From Physella acuta (lineage: Eukaryota; Mollusca; Gastropoda; Physidae), in NCBI RefSeq assembly GCF_028476545.1, contig NW_026731933.1, positions 263,501-327,500 on the forward strand: a stretch of DNA of 64,000 nucleotides, read 5' to 3'. The position numbers and the translations under genes were made by a program. The notes beneath the pieces were generated by a model, which saw only the letters and a program-made list of their open reading frames with translations, did not search any database and was not told the origin of the DNA. Below are positions 35,201 to 47,679 of this stretch, one piece after another (position 1 is the stretch's first letter; each line of letters opens with the position of its first letter).

Positions 35201-35754
35201 CCCTTAGTCTAGTGGTTCAAATGCACCACATTGCCAGATCATTAGCGTGTGGTTAATGCCAGATTTTCTAGTGGTACGTTGCACTCTACAACAAGATGTC
35301 TTGCTATTTGATTAAACCATGTCAGGTTTTAATCGTTGGCTATAAAGCAAGACGCCCCAACACACCAAACACAGCAAGACAAACCAAAATGCATGGTTAA
35401 ATTGAATTCATTGTTTAAATCATGCTCAGAGCAAAACTAGGGTTAGTTACTCTCCATGCTATTGTTTTGAAAAGAAGCCAAACGTTAGTTAACAAACGCT
35501 AATTAAATGAAACTAAGCAGCATACATCATTAGCATGTGGTGAGTTAAACGCTAAAGTAGCTACACATAAAATTATTACATTTGTGAAGTTAGTATGATT
35601 AAAATTCAATGTAAATCATTATATTTTTAATTTATTCACCTTAAAAAAACAACATAAAAAATAAAAATAAATAAATAAAATGACAAATAGAATAAAGGGT
35701 TTTAAAAGGTAAAAAAAACATATGTATATTTACTTTTGAGTGCTTAAGTATATG

Positions 35755-36010
35755 TAATGGAATCTGTTTATGAGGGGTTATTTACAAGTGATGTGTGAGT
35801 TTAAACTGATGTATGTACACATTAGTACGTGATGTGTGAGTATAAGCTTATGTATGTACACATTAGCACGGGATCTGTGAGTATCAGCTTGTGTATGAAG
35901 GGCCTACACATTAGCACGTGATGTGTGAGTATAAACTGATGTATGTACACATTAGCACGTGATGTGTGAGTATCAGCTTGCGTATGTAGGGCCTAAACAT
36001 TAGCACGCGT
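35755..36010. repeat. 41-49-bp tandem repeat
   Basis: Five to six units with ACACATTAGCACGTGATGTG and GAGTATAAACTGATGTATG. Confidence 0.85.
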
Positions 36011-36719
36011 GTTAATCAGAAGTACATTGATACACATGTTAAATGTTACTGTAAAAATTAATGTTTTAGTTACGATATCAATCATTCAGTTATGTAACGT
36101 GGATCTGTAAAGTGTGGCAGTTAATTAATGTCAAACGTTGAGACGTAATTGCGCTAGATAAATTTTCTTTAAAGATTTTTAATTTTTTTTTACTACGGGT
36201 TTATATGTTAGGCATTCGTGTATGCTCTGTAATATACATCTGATATACTGTGGGAAATAGCATAGGCAAAAGCTGATCAGTTGTTAAGTATGATGTAGGT
36301 GGTTTAAGACTGGTGCTATGTTATAATCTAAGGACGTTGGTTCTTGCAGATAGTTTTTTAAATGGTGGTACATTGCCGGCACTACTTTTGGTTTTTGTAA
36401 ATGTTTTAATTGCTAACTAAGGGAGGTTAGCATGGTCGCTTGCAATTTTGTCGGAATCTGAGTTATTTTTATACTTAGCAATGGATTTATAGTAGAGAGA
36501 TGACGAATTTTTTACATGTAGACATTTAAGATTATATCCAACATTTGCAATCGTTCTGAAAGTTTTTTTTTCCGGCAATCTGTATTGTTCGTGTAACTGG
36601 CAGTAACATTTTTCTAGTCATTGTGAACTGTTTTATCAGAATAAAAAAAAAGATTTCAGTTTTAACTTATAAATTCAGTGTTTGAAAAGCCGACATAGTG
36701 ACGTAAAAAAAATCTTCCG

Positions 36720-36724
<5 letters not shown>

Positions 36725-36770
<46 letters not shown>
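36725..36770. repeat. poly-A tract
   Basis: About 46 A on the plus strand, 34 bp from the donor of the 36.8-kb EGF exon (poly-T in gene sense). Confidence 0.95.
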
Positions 36771-36774
<4 letters not shown>

Positions 36775-36803
36775 TCATGACAAGTCATATCTCCAAGACT
36801 CAC

Positions 36804-36962
36804 CCAACAGACAAGACGGGCCCCAGAACCCGGGTCGGCACCCATTAGCGCACGCCCCTGTCTCCTTGTTGCAGGGGCGCCGGTCCGCACAGTTGCATCG
36901 ATTCAAGCACTTGTAGCCGAAGAAGCCGTCCAAACAGCCGTCCATTAGGTCTTGTACAGAGT
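36804..36962 (-). CDS. EGF-like module exon, most 5' exon found
   Basis: Internal exon of a receptor-like gene on the minus strand. The acceptor reads TTTGTGTTCACAG and the donor G|GTGAGT; both ends are phase 1 (159 nt). It encodes about 53 residues with one EGF-like, Tie/MEGF-type module: the motifs FFGYKC, CNCADRRPC, TGACANGC and GFWGPSC give the usual cysteine ladder. Such modules are extracellular and disulfide-bonded. Because it starts mid-codon, at least one upstream exon (with the signal peptide) must exist at higher coordinates; none was identified. A 74-bp tandem repeat starts at its acceptor and copies it. The exon call is firm; the ligand is unknown. Confidence 0.88.
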
Positions 36963-37400
36963 CTGTGAACACAAAACAACAACAACACGTCAAACATGTA
37001 CACAAGGGTTCTCAAATTTACAACATCATCACCTATTCTGTGAACACAAAACAACAACACTTCAAAAATATGCTCAAGGGTTCTCAAATTTACAACAACA
37101 TCACCGAGTCTGTGAACACAAAATAACAACACGTTAAACAGTTGCCCAAGGGTTCTTAAATTTACAACATCACGTCATCATGTGTCTTTAGACACATACA
37201 TCACATACACGTCAAACAGGTGCACTAAGGTTTCTCAAATTTACAACATCATCACCGAGTGTGTTAACACTAAACAACAACACGTCAAAAATATGCAAAA
37301 GAGTTCTCAAATTTACAACATCATCACCGAGTCTATGAACACAAAACAACAACACGTCAAACAGTAGCACACGAGTTCTCAAATTTACAACATCATCACC
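36961..37400. repeat. 74-bp array starting at EGF exon acceptor
   Basis: About six 74-bp units with GAACACAAAACAACAACACG and TTCTCAAATTTACAACATCA. The phase words recur at 36,961, 37,035, 37,109, 37,257 and 37,331. Each unit carries, on the gene strand, GTGTTCACAGACTC or a variant, copying the exon's acceptor and its first bases. Confidence 0.92.
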
Positions 37401-37664
37401 TCACACCTGCCTCTCAGAACAACACCCACAACTTTTTTTGCTTTTTTAGGTCTAAAGGACAGGCGACCTGATACACTCAGCACTAGTTTAGCATTAGTTG
37501 GACCCTGGGCAATAAAAGATTCTGACCACGGCGGTCGTACCAAGCATAATTAAACTTAGTCAAAGCTACATACATACATAAATACAAGCACGCACGCACG
37601 CTCAAACTATCTAAGAATACTTATTTCAAACACTAGTAATACCAAGCCAATGTTGTGGTAGCTT

Positions 37665-38535
37665 ACACAAACATCATCTATATGGTGGACATACTATGTT
37701 GTATGTTGTGTGTGGGGGTCATACAAACATCATCTATATGGTGGACATACTATGTTGTATGTGGTGTGTGGGGGTCATACAAACACATTTATGGACTTTT
37801 TATGTTGTATGTTGTGTGTGGGGGTCATACAAACACATTTATGGACTTACTATGTTGTATGTGGTGTATGTGGGTCATACAAACACATTTATGGACTTAC
37901 TTTGTTGTATGTGGTGTGTGGGGGTCATACAAACACATTTATGGACTTACTATGTTGTATGTGGTGTGGGTGGGTCATACAAACATCATCTATATGGTGG
38001 ACATACTATGTTGTATGTGGGGGTCATACAAACACATTTATGGACTTACTATGTTGTATGTTGTGTGTGGGGGTCATACAAACAACAGCTGTATGGTGGA
38101 CATACTATGTTGTATGTGGGGGTCATACAAACACATTCATGGACTTACTATGTTGTATGTGGTGTGTGGGGGTCATACAAACATCAGCTATATGGTGGAC
38201 ATACTATGTTGTATGTTGTGTGTGGGGGTCATACAAACACATTTATGGACTTACTATGTTGTATGTGGTGTGTGTGTGTGGGTCATACAAACATCATCTA
38301 TATGGTGGACATACTATGTTGTATGTTGTGTGTGGGGGTCATACAAACACATTCATGGACTTACTATGTTGTATGTGGTGTGTGTGTGTGGGTCATACAA
38401 ACATCATCTATATGGTGGACATACTATGTTGTATGTTGTGTGTGGGGGTCATACAAACACATTCATGGACTTACTATGTTGTATGTGGTGTGTGTGTGTG
38501 TGGGTCATACAAACATTAACTATATTGTGGCGATG
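37665..38535. repeat. 50/56-bp minisatellite, open in three frames
   Basis: About 16 units of two lengths, one with ACACATTTATGGACTTAC, the other with ATCATCTATATGGTGGACAT, joined by TATGTTGTATGTGGTGTGTG. All three plus frames stay open for 269-333 codons because the unit lacks stop triplets in any frame. Not a protein by any other sign. Confidence 0.95.
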
Positions 38536-38659
38536 TTGTATGTGGTGTATGGGGGTAGAAAATGTCAAAAATTCTTTTAAAGTTGTCATAGAAACCACAT
38601 TATCAATGTCATATAGATCTAGTTCTTTTTTAATCTTCATAGATTTTCCCCATTAAGCA

Positions 38660-40285
38660 TGTTGAAGAATGGTTCACTCATGCAGTTTTAAACCTCGGAA
38701 CATTTATTTAAATAAAAAAAATTCACTGCCGCCTGCAGCGTATGGTGTAAAAATATTGAAACAGACGCAACATAAATCTATTTATATCTTCCGTCTGTTT
38801 CAGCCCGGTGCAGGGCTAAGGTGTAATCAGGTGTCTGCATGACGTCATTGGTTGAATGACTGTACCACAACATCCATCTGTTTATAAAATACAGCTGCAA
38901 TCTTTAAAAAAAATCACCTCGATTTTTATGCCAGTTTTGGCACCATTTGGGAATTTGGAATTTTCATTAGCTTTTGAACGAGATCAAGAAACGCACGAAT
39001 TATGTATTAGAAAGGTAAACATTTTATTTTGTGGAGTATTGAACTCAGACCTATTGACTTCACATTTAAAAAAAAATCTATTTTTTATTCTCACCTTTTT
39101 TGCGTTTTTTAAGTAAAATCTGCACTAGATTTATACTCTAAACTATCACGGCTTTTCAAAGAGTGGTAATATAGTTGTAAAATGTTAGTAAAGGCACGTA
39201 ACAAATTATACGTCTTAAAAATAACATCGATTTCTTAAACATTACATCAGGTTTTTCTACATTTATAAAAGCCAGCCAGCAACCCCCCCCCCCTCTCCCC
39301 TACAGATGTGAGTTCTAATTGAGCCAATTTGTCTGTCATTTGTTTTTTTCCCTTTAAAGTTCATTCTTTCAAAAGCGGACAAGACATTGTTCTTATTTAA
39401 TCTAATCATTTCTTTGTTGTTTTACGGTGTATTTATTTCAAATTTTGCTTGCGTAATCCATATACATTGTGTGGGCATAGATATATGTATGACGCTTTAG
39501 TGCGATATGTGTGGGGTTTGGGCTCTTGTTATTATATAAAACAAACGAGTATTCACATGATGTGTATGTGGTGTGTGTGTGTGTGTGGGGGGGGGGGGGG
39601 TGAGGGGTATCCCCCTAAGAAAGCTGGGGATCTTAAATTTATTCTACATTTTTAATTACTATAGCTGTCTTGATTTAATCGCTCGTATTGAAAGTCAACG
39701 CAAAAGAATTTTTCTAAAAACGGCTTTCGTCAAATACTTAACAAATTTGCTAATATATTAAATAAATAAATCTAAATTCATAATGAAATGAATGTCTAGT
39801 GTATTTCGTTATGAATTGAGAAACAAAACTGTTACAGTCATTGTGTAAACTTTCAATAACTTAATACTACATTTTCCTCTAATAAAAATTGACGTTCTTA
39901 GCGTTATCTAACAAAAACCTATTGACAAACCTGTCATTCTAGGTTCAAATTTGATGGCTAGGTTAAGTCGTCAGGTTCTTTCCCCTTTCCGTGCAAATAT
40001 TTTAGTCTCCCTTTTGCATTAAATAAAGGCTTTTAAAATATCTGCTTTTATTGCTTTTTAAAGGAAGTTTAAAATTTAAAGTATTTTTCTTCGCTCCATA
40101 GTATAATGAGTTAAATAGTTATAAAATAATTTAAACCAATATTATTAAATACCACATTGACAAAAAAAAACTGTGTGTGATACTATGTAATGGTACCTTG
40201 TTGCTGACGTGATAGCAATACAGGGTTTTCGATATTTTCGATTTCAATTTTTTTATATTAATGTCACTCTTGAGGTCAAGTTGGT
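38660..40285. other. no gene seen
   Basis: AT-rich sequence with a C run at 39,283 and a TG/G run at about 39,570. No exon motif recognised. Confidence 0.5.
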
Positions 40286-40290
40286 TTGTG

Positions 40291-40860
40291 TCAAAAAAAA
40301 AAAAAAAAAAAAAAAAAACATTAATTATATAAGTAAAAAGTAGAGAAAAAACATTAATTTAATTTTGTTAAAAGTAGAAGAAAGAAATATATGTTTAAAG
40401 GGGAAAAAATACCATTAATATCATTATGCTAAAAGTAAAAAAACCCACTCACACCTTTATGTTAAAAGTATAAAAAAAAATTGTTAAAGTAAAAAGAAGC
40501 ACATTAATATCATTATGTTAAAACTAGACCAAACCATTAATATCATTATGTTAAAAGTAAAATAAAACCATTAATATCAATATGTTAAAAGTAAAATAAA
40601 ACCCATTAATATCATTATGTTAAAGTAAAATAAAACCCATTAATATCATTATGTTAATAGTAAAAAACCTATTAATATCATAATGTTAAAAGTAAAATAA
40701 AACCCATTAATATCATTATGTTAAAAGTAAAAAACCCATTAATATCATTATGTTAATAGTAAAAAACCTATTAATATCATAATGTTAAAAGTAAAATAAA
40801 ACCCATTAATACTATTATGTTAAAAGTAGACAAAACCCTTAATATCATTATGCTAAAAGT
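40291..40860. repeat. poly-A then 32-bp tandem repeat
   Basis: After about 28 A, roughly 15 units of AACCCATTAATATCATTATG followed by TTAAAAGTAA. Several lengths of A run. Confidence 0.9.
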
Positions 40861-41236
40861 AAATAATAATCATTAAAAAAGTTTTAAAAAACCCACGTTT
40901 TCTGATTGAACTAAAAAGTAGAAAATAAATGCTATAGGCCCTACATCACAATAATGCAAGCGATCACTCTACTATAAGCGATCAAAAACGTGGGGCGTCG
41001 AAGTAAAAGTTATATTACTATTGATTAGATAATACTATTGACTTTTATTAGGGAGCTTGTAGAGAGTCAACAGTATTAGAAACTGTAAGAAAATCACGGC
41101 GCCCCACGTTTTTGCTTGCTTATAGTAGAGTGATCGCTTGCATTATTGTGATGTAGGGCCTATAGCATTTATTTTCTACTTTTTAGTTCAATCAGAAAAC
41201 GTGGGTTTTTTAAAACTTTTTTAATGATTATTATTT
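40861..41236. repeat. long near-perfect inverted repeat
   Basis: Arms 40,861-40,997 and 41,100-41,236 (137 bp each) are reverse complements with two mismatches seen (in the AAGCGATCAAA versus AAGCAAGCAAA stretch). The spacer is 102 bp. The outer edge abuts the 32-bp array, and the arms hold array-like words (CTAAAAAGTAGAAAATAA). No transposon end or target duplication was found. Confidence 0.95.
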
Positions 41237-41316
41237 TCTACTTTTTAGTCTTTGTCTGTTTGTTTGCATTAAAATCTTGCTATCGATTTTATCTTTTCAC
41301 TTTTTTTGGGTAAACG

Positions 41317-41379
41317 AAGACAACTCGTAAAAAGACAACTCGTAAAAAGACAACTCGTAAAAAGACAACTCGTAAAAAA
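41317..41379. repeat. 15-bp tandem repeat
   Basis: Four units of AAGACAACTCGTAAA. Confidence 0.95.
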
Positions 41380-41394
41380 CACGTTGTTTGAATA

Positions 41395-41482
41395 CGTTAC
41401 TGACTAGAACACATAGATTTGAACCCGTGTCGAGTGGGATAGCAATCGTGTGCCCAACCACTCGACCATATCGTCTCCCCCA
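41395..41482 (-). repeat. tRNA-like SINE head
   Basis: On minus: box A TATGGTCGAGTGGTTGGGC and box B CGGGTTCAAATC. No closed cloverleaf. It lies just before the dispersed repeat at 41.5 kb and may be part of it. Confidence 0.55.
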
Positions 41483-41499
41483 AACTGGCCTACCTTCTG

Positions 41500-41642
41500 T
41501 AAGTTTAAACTCGGTTCAAGCTAAATTCTCTGCCCCTAAGCCTGTGGCGACATGTGATCGTTCGCTTCACTGCGCGCGAGGTACGCGTCGCTGGTTTTTT
41601 TTTCTAATGGCTAGCAGAGGAGGATTATATATATAGATTATA
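41500..41642. repeat. dispersed repeat, unclassified (copy 2)
   Basis: Shares both ends with 11,836-12,056 (TAAGTTTAAA, CTAAATTCTCTGCCCCTAA, TATATATAGATTA). Confidence 0.5.
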
Positions 41643-41649
41643 TAGCGGT

Positions 41650-43180
41650 CTAAAATGCTCAATAAAATGTTTCCATTGATCAATTTAGTAATAATAACAA
41701 TTGAATATTCAATGGTCATCCAAAAGAAAGCTTCCCTGAAAATTTCAGCGCGCTAGCTAACTGGGAAGTGCCAGAAATTTCGATCGCAAGATTTGATTGG
41801 AAAGACAAACAGAGAAAGCAAGTTAAAGAAAACGTGGGAAAAAACCCATTAATATCATTATGGTACAGGGAGCGAGAACCATCAATCACCTGTTCTACGG
41901 CTGCCCTAGTTTTAAAGTGTCTTGCATTGATGAGTCTACCTCAACCCTACCCCCCCCCCCCCCCCCCCCCCACACACACACGTAGATACAACATCTAGTG
42001 AAATTTTATTTAGCGCGCAAATCGCGGCAACAACTTTCATCACGGCCACGTCCTAAAAAAACCTAAAAATAGAACTCACAATCTAAGTTTTTTTTTTTTT
42101 CAAAATCCCCCACCCCTAAGTTTAACTGTAAGAGATAAGATGGAAACTTTCATCCTCCCCCCCCAAAAAAAAAATCCCCACGCGCACAAACTGCTCAGAG
42201 ATATACGGCTTTCTAAAAATAGCTCATCAACGTAAAGAGAAGTAAACCTAGAATGCTCACCCTAGATGACTTAGTCAGAGGAGATGGGGAGAACTTGACG
42301 GGGGAGAAAAAAAAAAAACGAAGCTCACTCCTCTTCCGCAGGGGGCTTGTACGGGAGGTGTTTTAGTAAGGAAATGCTATTCGTTAGCCCGGAGAAGCGG
42401 AATGGATTCCGGGTGGGAGAAATAATGGGGGGGGGGGGGGGGTGGGGGGGGAGGACGTGAGGATAGGGGGTGGGGGAGGTATCATGCTGTAGTCTTCAAG
42501 GAACCTGCCTGATGGATCATTTAGTTGATCGGGGTACCCCACCCCCACCCCTTTCCGCTTCTCCCCTCCCCCAATGCCAGCGAGGGATTGAGTTTTTATC
42601 TGTTTGTCCAGCAACTGTAATCTCCTTGTGAGGGGTAGAGAGCAGGGGGTCTAATAACATTCTGTGTCTCACACGCCGACCCCCCCACATTCACACACAC
42701 ACACATGCCCAAACACGTGCATCCCCCCACCCCACACCGCCGATACCACTCACGTCCTAATTTCTATAAAAAAAAACCCCACTCCTTCGACCACATTCCA
42801 CTTTCATCCCCCACCCCCCAGTTTTTTTTTCTCAACGCTCTCACAACTCCAGTGTATAGCCGTCCCCCCCCCCCCTCAATATCTTCTAGGTGCCATTTTG
42901 GGTTGTATTAGCCATCCTTTAACAATTCTCAATGCCATCTTAAAAAAAAAACAAAAAAGGAAAAAAAAAATAAAAAAATATATAGAAAAAGATATACGTT
43001 AAACGTGAATGATGGCTCCTTCCTTCCCCACCCCCACCCATCTTATACTTTTCTTTTCACCCACAATCTAAAGAAACTGGATGATTCCATCCCCACCCCC
43101 CCCTTTCCCCCACCCCCTCACATTATAAAAAATATATCTCCCCAAGTTCGAGCAGACAAACAGGAAATGTTATTAAAATA
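41650..43180. other. no gene seen; poly-C/G and A runs
   Basis: Many C or G runs of 10-20 (about 41,950, 42,426, 42,864) and CA tracts. Open frames here are low complexity. Confidence 0.5.
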
Positions 43181-43192
43181 ACAGATTCAATC

Positions 43193-43354
43193 ATGGCCGA
43201 TCATTCAATAAAGAGCTATATGCTCTTGGGAGATCTAACCCCTTTATTTCTTCTTGTTTTTTTTATGCCTTGTCATTCGAGTCATAGCTGTTATCTTATA
43301 AGCGGACGACGAATCGTCTTACTCATCCACAACACAGCAGACGACACTTACTAG
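43193..43354 (+). other. 53-codon open frame with hydrophobic stretch
   Basis: ATG GCC start to TAG. The product begins MADHSIKSYMLLGD and then has a leader-like hydrophobic run LTPLFLLVFFMP before CHSSHSCYL. It could be a chance frame or a small secreted/membrane peptide. No homologue recognised, no promoter or splice evidence. Confidence 0.15.
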
Positions 43355-43429
43355 GGTGCACGTGCGTAGAACGTGAGCAGTGAACTAGCGACTACAGAGC
43401 AGTGGAGACTTGACTTCAAAGCCAAGTAG

Positions 43430-43505
43430 TTGCTGTGACCTGTGACCTGTGACCTGTGACCTGTGGACTCAACACTGCCGTGGGTTTGACCTGTGACCTA
43501 TGGAC
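43430..43505. repeat. 10-bp tandem repeat
   Basis: Four or five GTGACCTGTG units, then a second partial run. Confidence 0.85.
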
Positions 43506-44210
43506 TCAACGTCGCCTAGTGCGGAAGTGCTTGTGGCATTTCCTGATTAATTTAAACTGGATAATATTAATACTTCGCCGTTTGCCAAACTTATGCTTGC
43601 AATATGTCTCATTATTCAACGGTTAAATTTAAATTCAAGAAAGCATATCTAAGTATTTTTGGTAAAAACGTTTCATAAAATAAGAAAATAAAATAAACTG
43701 AAGAACTTAGTCCTAGAAGTTTCAAAGCCACAAGATTTGGGTCGATTTCTGATCAATGTTCTGCCGATGAAATCGATATCCAATTTTACGTGATGATTTT
43801 GCTTTATTTCTTGTTGCGAAATTCGCACATGATCTAGAAGTTCTGTTATTAGGGGGAGGGGGTAACACACATTCACTTTATATATTATTGGACCCCCCCC
43901 CCCCCACATAGAAGAACAAGAAATTCATTACAACTACCCATACCATTAGCTAAACAAATCTAAAAATCTCATATAGTAAATAAAGTATCCATCACCCCTC
44001 TTGCTCACTGGGAATACTGAGTGAATGTGTTACACTTTCGCTCATCCTTACGTCTCAATAGTACACAAAGTACTCACCCATTCCCCTCAAGGAATAAGTT
44101 ACAATATTCATTCATAGATATCTCAAAAGCACATAAAGTCAACTCCCTCCCTTGTCCCCTTACCATTACCCCCTCCCCGCCCCACACCGTATCTGTGATG
44201 TTTCCAACAC

Positions 44211-45040
44211 TCCTCTAACGCGGCCCTCCTCTAGTGCGGCCCTCTACTGGCACGGCCCTCCTCTAACACGGCCCTCCTCTGGTGCGGCCCTCCTCTGACG
44301 CGGCCCTCCTCTGATGCGGCCCTCCTCTGACGCGGCCCTCCTCTGGTGCGGCCCTCCTCTGACGCGGCCCTCCTCTGGTGCGGCCCTCCTCTGACGCGGC
44401 CCTCCTCTGGTGCGGCCCTCCTCTGACGCGGCCCTCCTCTGGTGCGGCCCTCCTCTGACGCGGCCCTCCTCTGGTGCGGCCCTCCTCTGACGCGGCCCTC
44501 CTCTGGTGCGGCCCTCCTCTGACGCGGCCCTCCTCTGACGCGGCCCTCCTTTGACGCGGCCCTCCTCTGGTGCGGCCCTCCTCTGACGCGGCCCTCCTTT
44601 GACGCGGCCCTCCTCTGGTGCGGCCCTCCTCTGGTGCGGCCCTCCTCTGACGCGGCCCTCCTCTGACGCGGCCCTCCTCTGGTGCGGCCCTCCTCTGGTG
44701 CGGCCCTCCTCTGACGCGGCCCTCCTTTGACGCGGCCCTCCTCTGACGCGGCCCTCCTTTGACGCGGCCCTCCTCTGGTGCGGCCCTCCTCTGACGCGGC
44801 CCTCCTTTGACGCGGCCCTCCTCTGTTGCGGCTCTCCAAGGCCCTCCTCTAGTGCGGCCCTCCTCTGACGCGGCCCTCCTCTGGTGCGGCCCTCCTCTGA
44901 CGCGGCCCTCCTCTGGTGCGGCCCTCCTCTGACGCGGCCCTCCTCTGGTGCGGCCCTCCTCTGACGCGGCCCTCCTTTGACGCGGCTCTCCAAGGCCCTC
45001 CTCTAGTGCGGCCCTCCTCTAGCGCTCCCCTCCTCTGATG
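44211..45040. repeat. 16-bp GC-rich minisatellite
   Basis: About 50 units of GCGGCCCTCCTCTGAC/GGT. Two subtypes (TGACG and TGGTG) tend to alternate. The 16-bp period cycles through all frames, giving minus-strand open frames of 202 and 249 codons that are artefacts. It is CpG-rich in an otherwise AT-rich setting. Confidence 0.96.
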
Positions 45041-45216
45041 ACACCCTAAGTAGATAAAACCACAGCCCTGTCCCCCTCACCTCGCAGCTAAATGGGGTTT
45101 GACCGGGGAGCTAACTCAATCAGACAGGTTAGCTTCTCTCTTTTCACCCCGAATCTATGAACTGTGGGATACACGTCCACCGCCATTTTGCTGGTTCTCA
45201 CATCCCAGATATAGGT

Positions 45217-45400
45217 TACATAAATATAGGTTATATATATATAGGTTAGATATATATAGATTATATATATAGGTTATATATATATAGGTTATATATATAT
45301 AGGTTATATATATATATAGGTTATATATATATAGGTTATATATATATATATATAGGTTATATATATATATAGGTTATATATATATAGGTATATATATATA

Positions 45401-45484
<84 letters not shown>

Positions 45485-45500
45485 CCTATATATATATATA
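45217..45500. repeat. AGGTTATATATAT repeat and TA tract
   Basis: About ten TATATAGGTTATATA units, then a pure TA tract ending in the inverted motif ATAACCTATATA, so the whole can fold on itself. Confidence 0.92.
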
Positions 45501-45754
45501 CTTGCGTTGGCTATCATTTATTGTGTTGTTTGCATTGTGTTTTAGCTAAAAGGTTTCAAGTAACAAATAAATACCAACATTTGAGTGAGTTCAAATACGT
45601 TGACGACAATGTAAACAACGAATTAGCGTTTCGGGACAAATGTCTTCGTCAGCAGCGCTCTAAACCGATCGTTTTGGGGGTCAAATAAATGATAATTAGG
45701 AGCAAGTCAAGAGCTAAATTAACAGCCCATCCTTTGTACAAACATCAACGGTAC

Positions 45755-46060
45755 ACAGTTTTTGTAATCAGATTTGGTACACAATGTTGGTACACAGTTT
45801 TAGTACACATTTTTATACAAATTTTTGGTATAACGTTTTGGTATACATTTTCGGTTCACATTTTGGTACACATTTTTGGTACACATTTTTGGTACACATT
45901 TTTAGTACACATTTTTGGTATAACGCTTTGGTATACATTTTCAGTACACATTTTTTTCAGTTCACATTTTTGGTACACATTTTGGTACACATTTTTGGTA
46001 CACATTTTGGTACTCATTTTTGGTACACAATTTTAGTACACATTGTTATATACATTTTTA
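45755..46060. repeat. 16-18-bp tandem repeat
   Basis: About 17 units of TTTTGGTACACATTTT type with variable T runs. Confidence 0.92.
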
Positions 46061-46674
46061 AGAGAGCTTGTAAATTGGAATCCTGAAAATTCTGTTTGTG
46101 GTGGTTTTCAAAATCTAGTTCTATGGAATTTTTAGTAGTGGCCACTTAAAGCACTGTCGTGTTTCGAGGTTTGCTGAGAGTGACCTTGCGGCTCCACGAG
46201 CCGTATGTGGCTCTTAAAATAATTATGCGGCTCTTCTCAAACAACTTTAGAGCTATGGAATATATACAAAATGTGTACATGCATGTGTATATTACCATTG
46301 TTAAAATGGTCCTTGTCCATTAGCCGGGTATAGGATTTCAGATTCGTATGAATAATAAAGCACTACCCGATACTTCAACGCCGTAATGAAAGACTCCATA
46401 ATCACCGAACCAATACAACTTGGAATCATCAATTAAAACTCCAGACCTCCAAAGCAATACCAGTCTAGTTCAGACCGGAGCAAATATCGAAGCTGCACCT
46501 GTTATTTTAACCGTGTCCCTTTGTCGGGGGCCTCGTTAGATATCGAATCTCGTCCACTTCTCGTTTTAAAACGGTGTTTACCGATAACACATCTGGAAGG
46601 TCTCGAGGCGGTGTCATGGGTTAAAACAACACGTTTTTTTTTTACAGCAAACGGCGCCGTGTTGATATTTCTTT

Positions 46675-46940
46675 CAGATCAACATCTGTTGATAATCAGA
46701 AAGTGTATGGACATCTGCTGATAATCAGAAAGTGTATCGACATTTGTTGCTTATGAAAAAGTACATCAAATTTTGTTGATAATCAAAACGTGCATTACAT
46801 TTGTTGATCAACATCTGTTGCTAATCAAAACATGTAGCATCAACAGTTGATAATAATAAAAAAAGTATCAACATCTGTTGATAACCAAAACAGTATATCG
46901 TCTGTTGATAATAAAAAAAAGTATCAACATTTGTTTGATT
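46675..46940. repeat. about 28-bp tandem repeat
   Basis: About nine diverged units with ACATCTGTTGATAATCA. Confidence 0.88.
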
Positions 46941-47679
46941 AGAGTCCACCAATTCAAATGATGAGAGCTCTCAAACGATGAGGAATCATCCATAAATGAT
47001 GTTACTCAATTGTTACACTACTACGTTGAGAAAGGGCGTGTGTGTGTGTGTGGGGGGGGGGGGGGGTGAATTCTTGTGATGATGCTTGACGAGGGTGGGG
47101 GGGGGGAGGGGAGTGTTCAGAAAGTATGACGTCACAATATAGCATTTTAAAAAATGTGATGTCACATTTTCTTAACCTCTACATATTCCTTTGTCACACA
47201 TCTTCTCAAAAGTCCCCCACCTCATCATCATATAGATGACGTCATTTAAAGACGCCCCCCCCCCCCTTAAGATTATTCTTATATTTAAAGACAAGGTTAA
47301 AGTTCAGTTTAGGGTTGAATTGACATTAAAACGGACACGCATTATACTGTACATCTGGCTAATCAATAAACGAAAAAAAATAATCTTAAAACCCATGAAT
47401 TATTTCCAAATGCTTTTCTTTTTAAAAACCGCGTTTTAATTTTTCTAAAAAAGTTCTTGCGCAACGCGTAACCGATTGAAAATCCATTTTGACTTTCATT
47501 TCAACCCCCCCCCCCCCCTCCCCCAAGAAAAAAATGTAGCCGTAGTTGGACCAATAAAGGTTTTATTGTCCTCAAAACATCAAAGTCAGTTGAACCGTTT
47601 GAGAATCGTGGTTGGTGGGCGGGGTGGGGGGGGGGTGTAACGGCTCCCTTAGGGGTAGGTTGTTAGAGGTGGTGGTGTG

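Noticed and set aside
44231-44993. Arg/Gly-rich 202- and 249-codon minus frames
   Set aside because: The 16-bp unit reads through all three frames; the protein-like look is only the repeat period.
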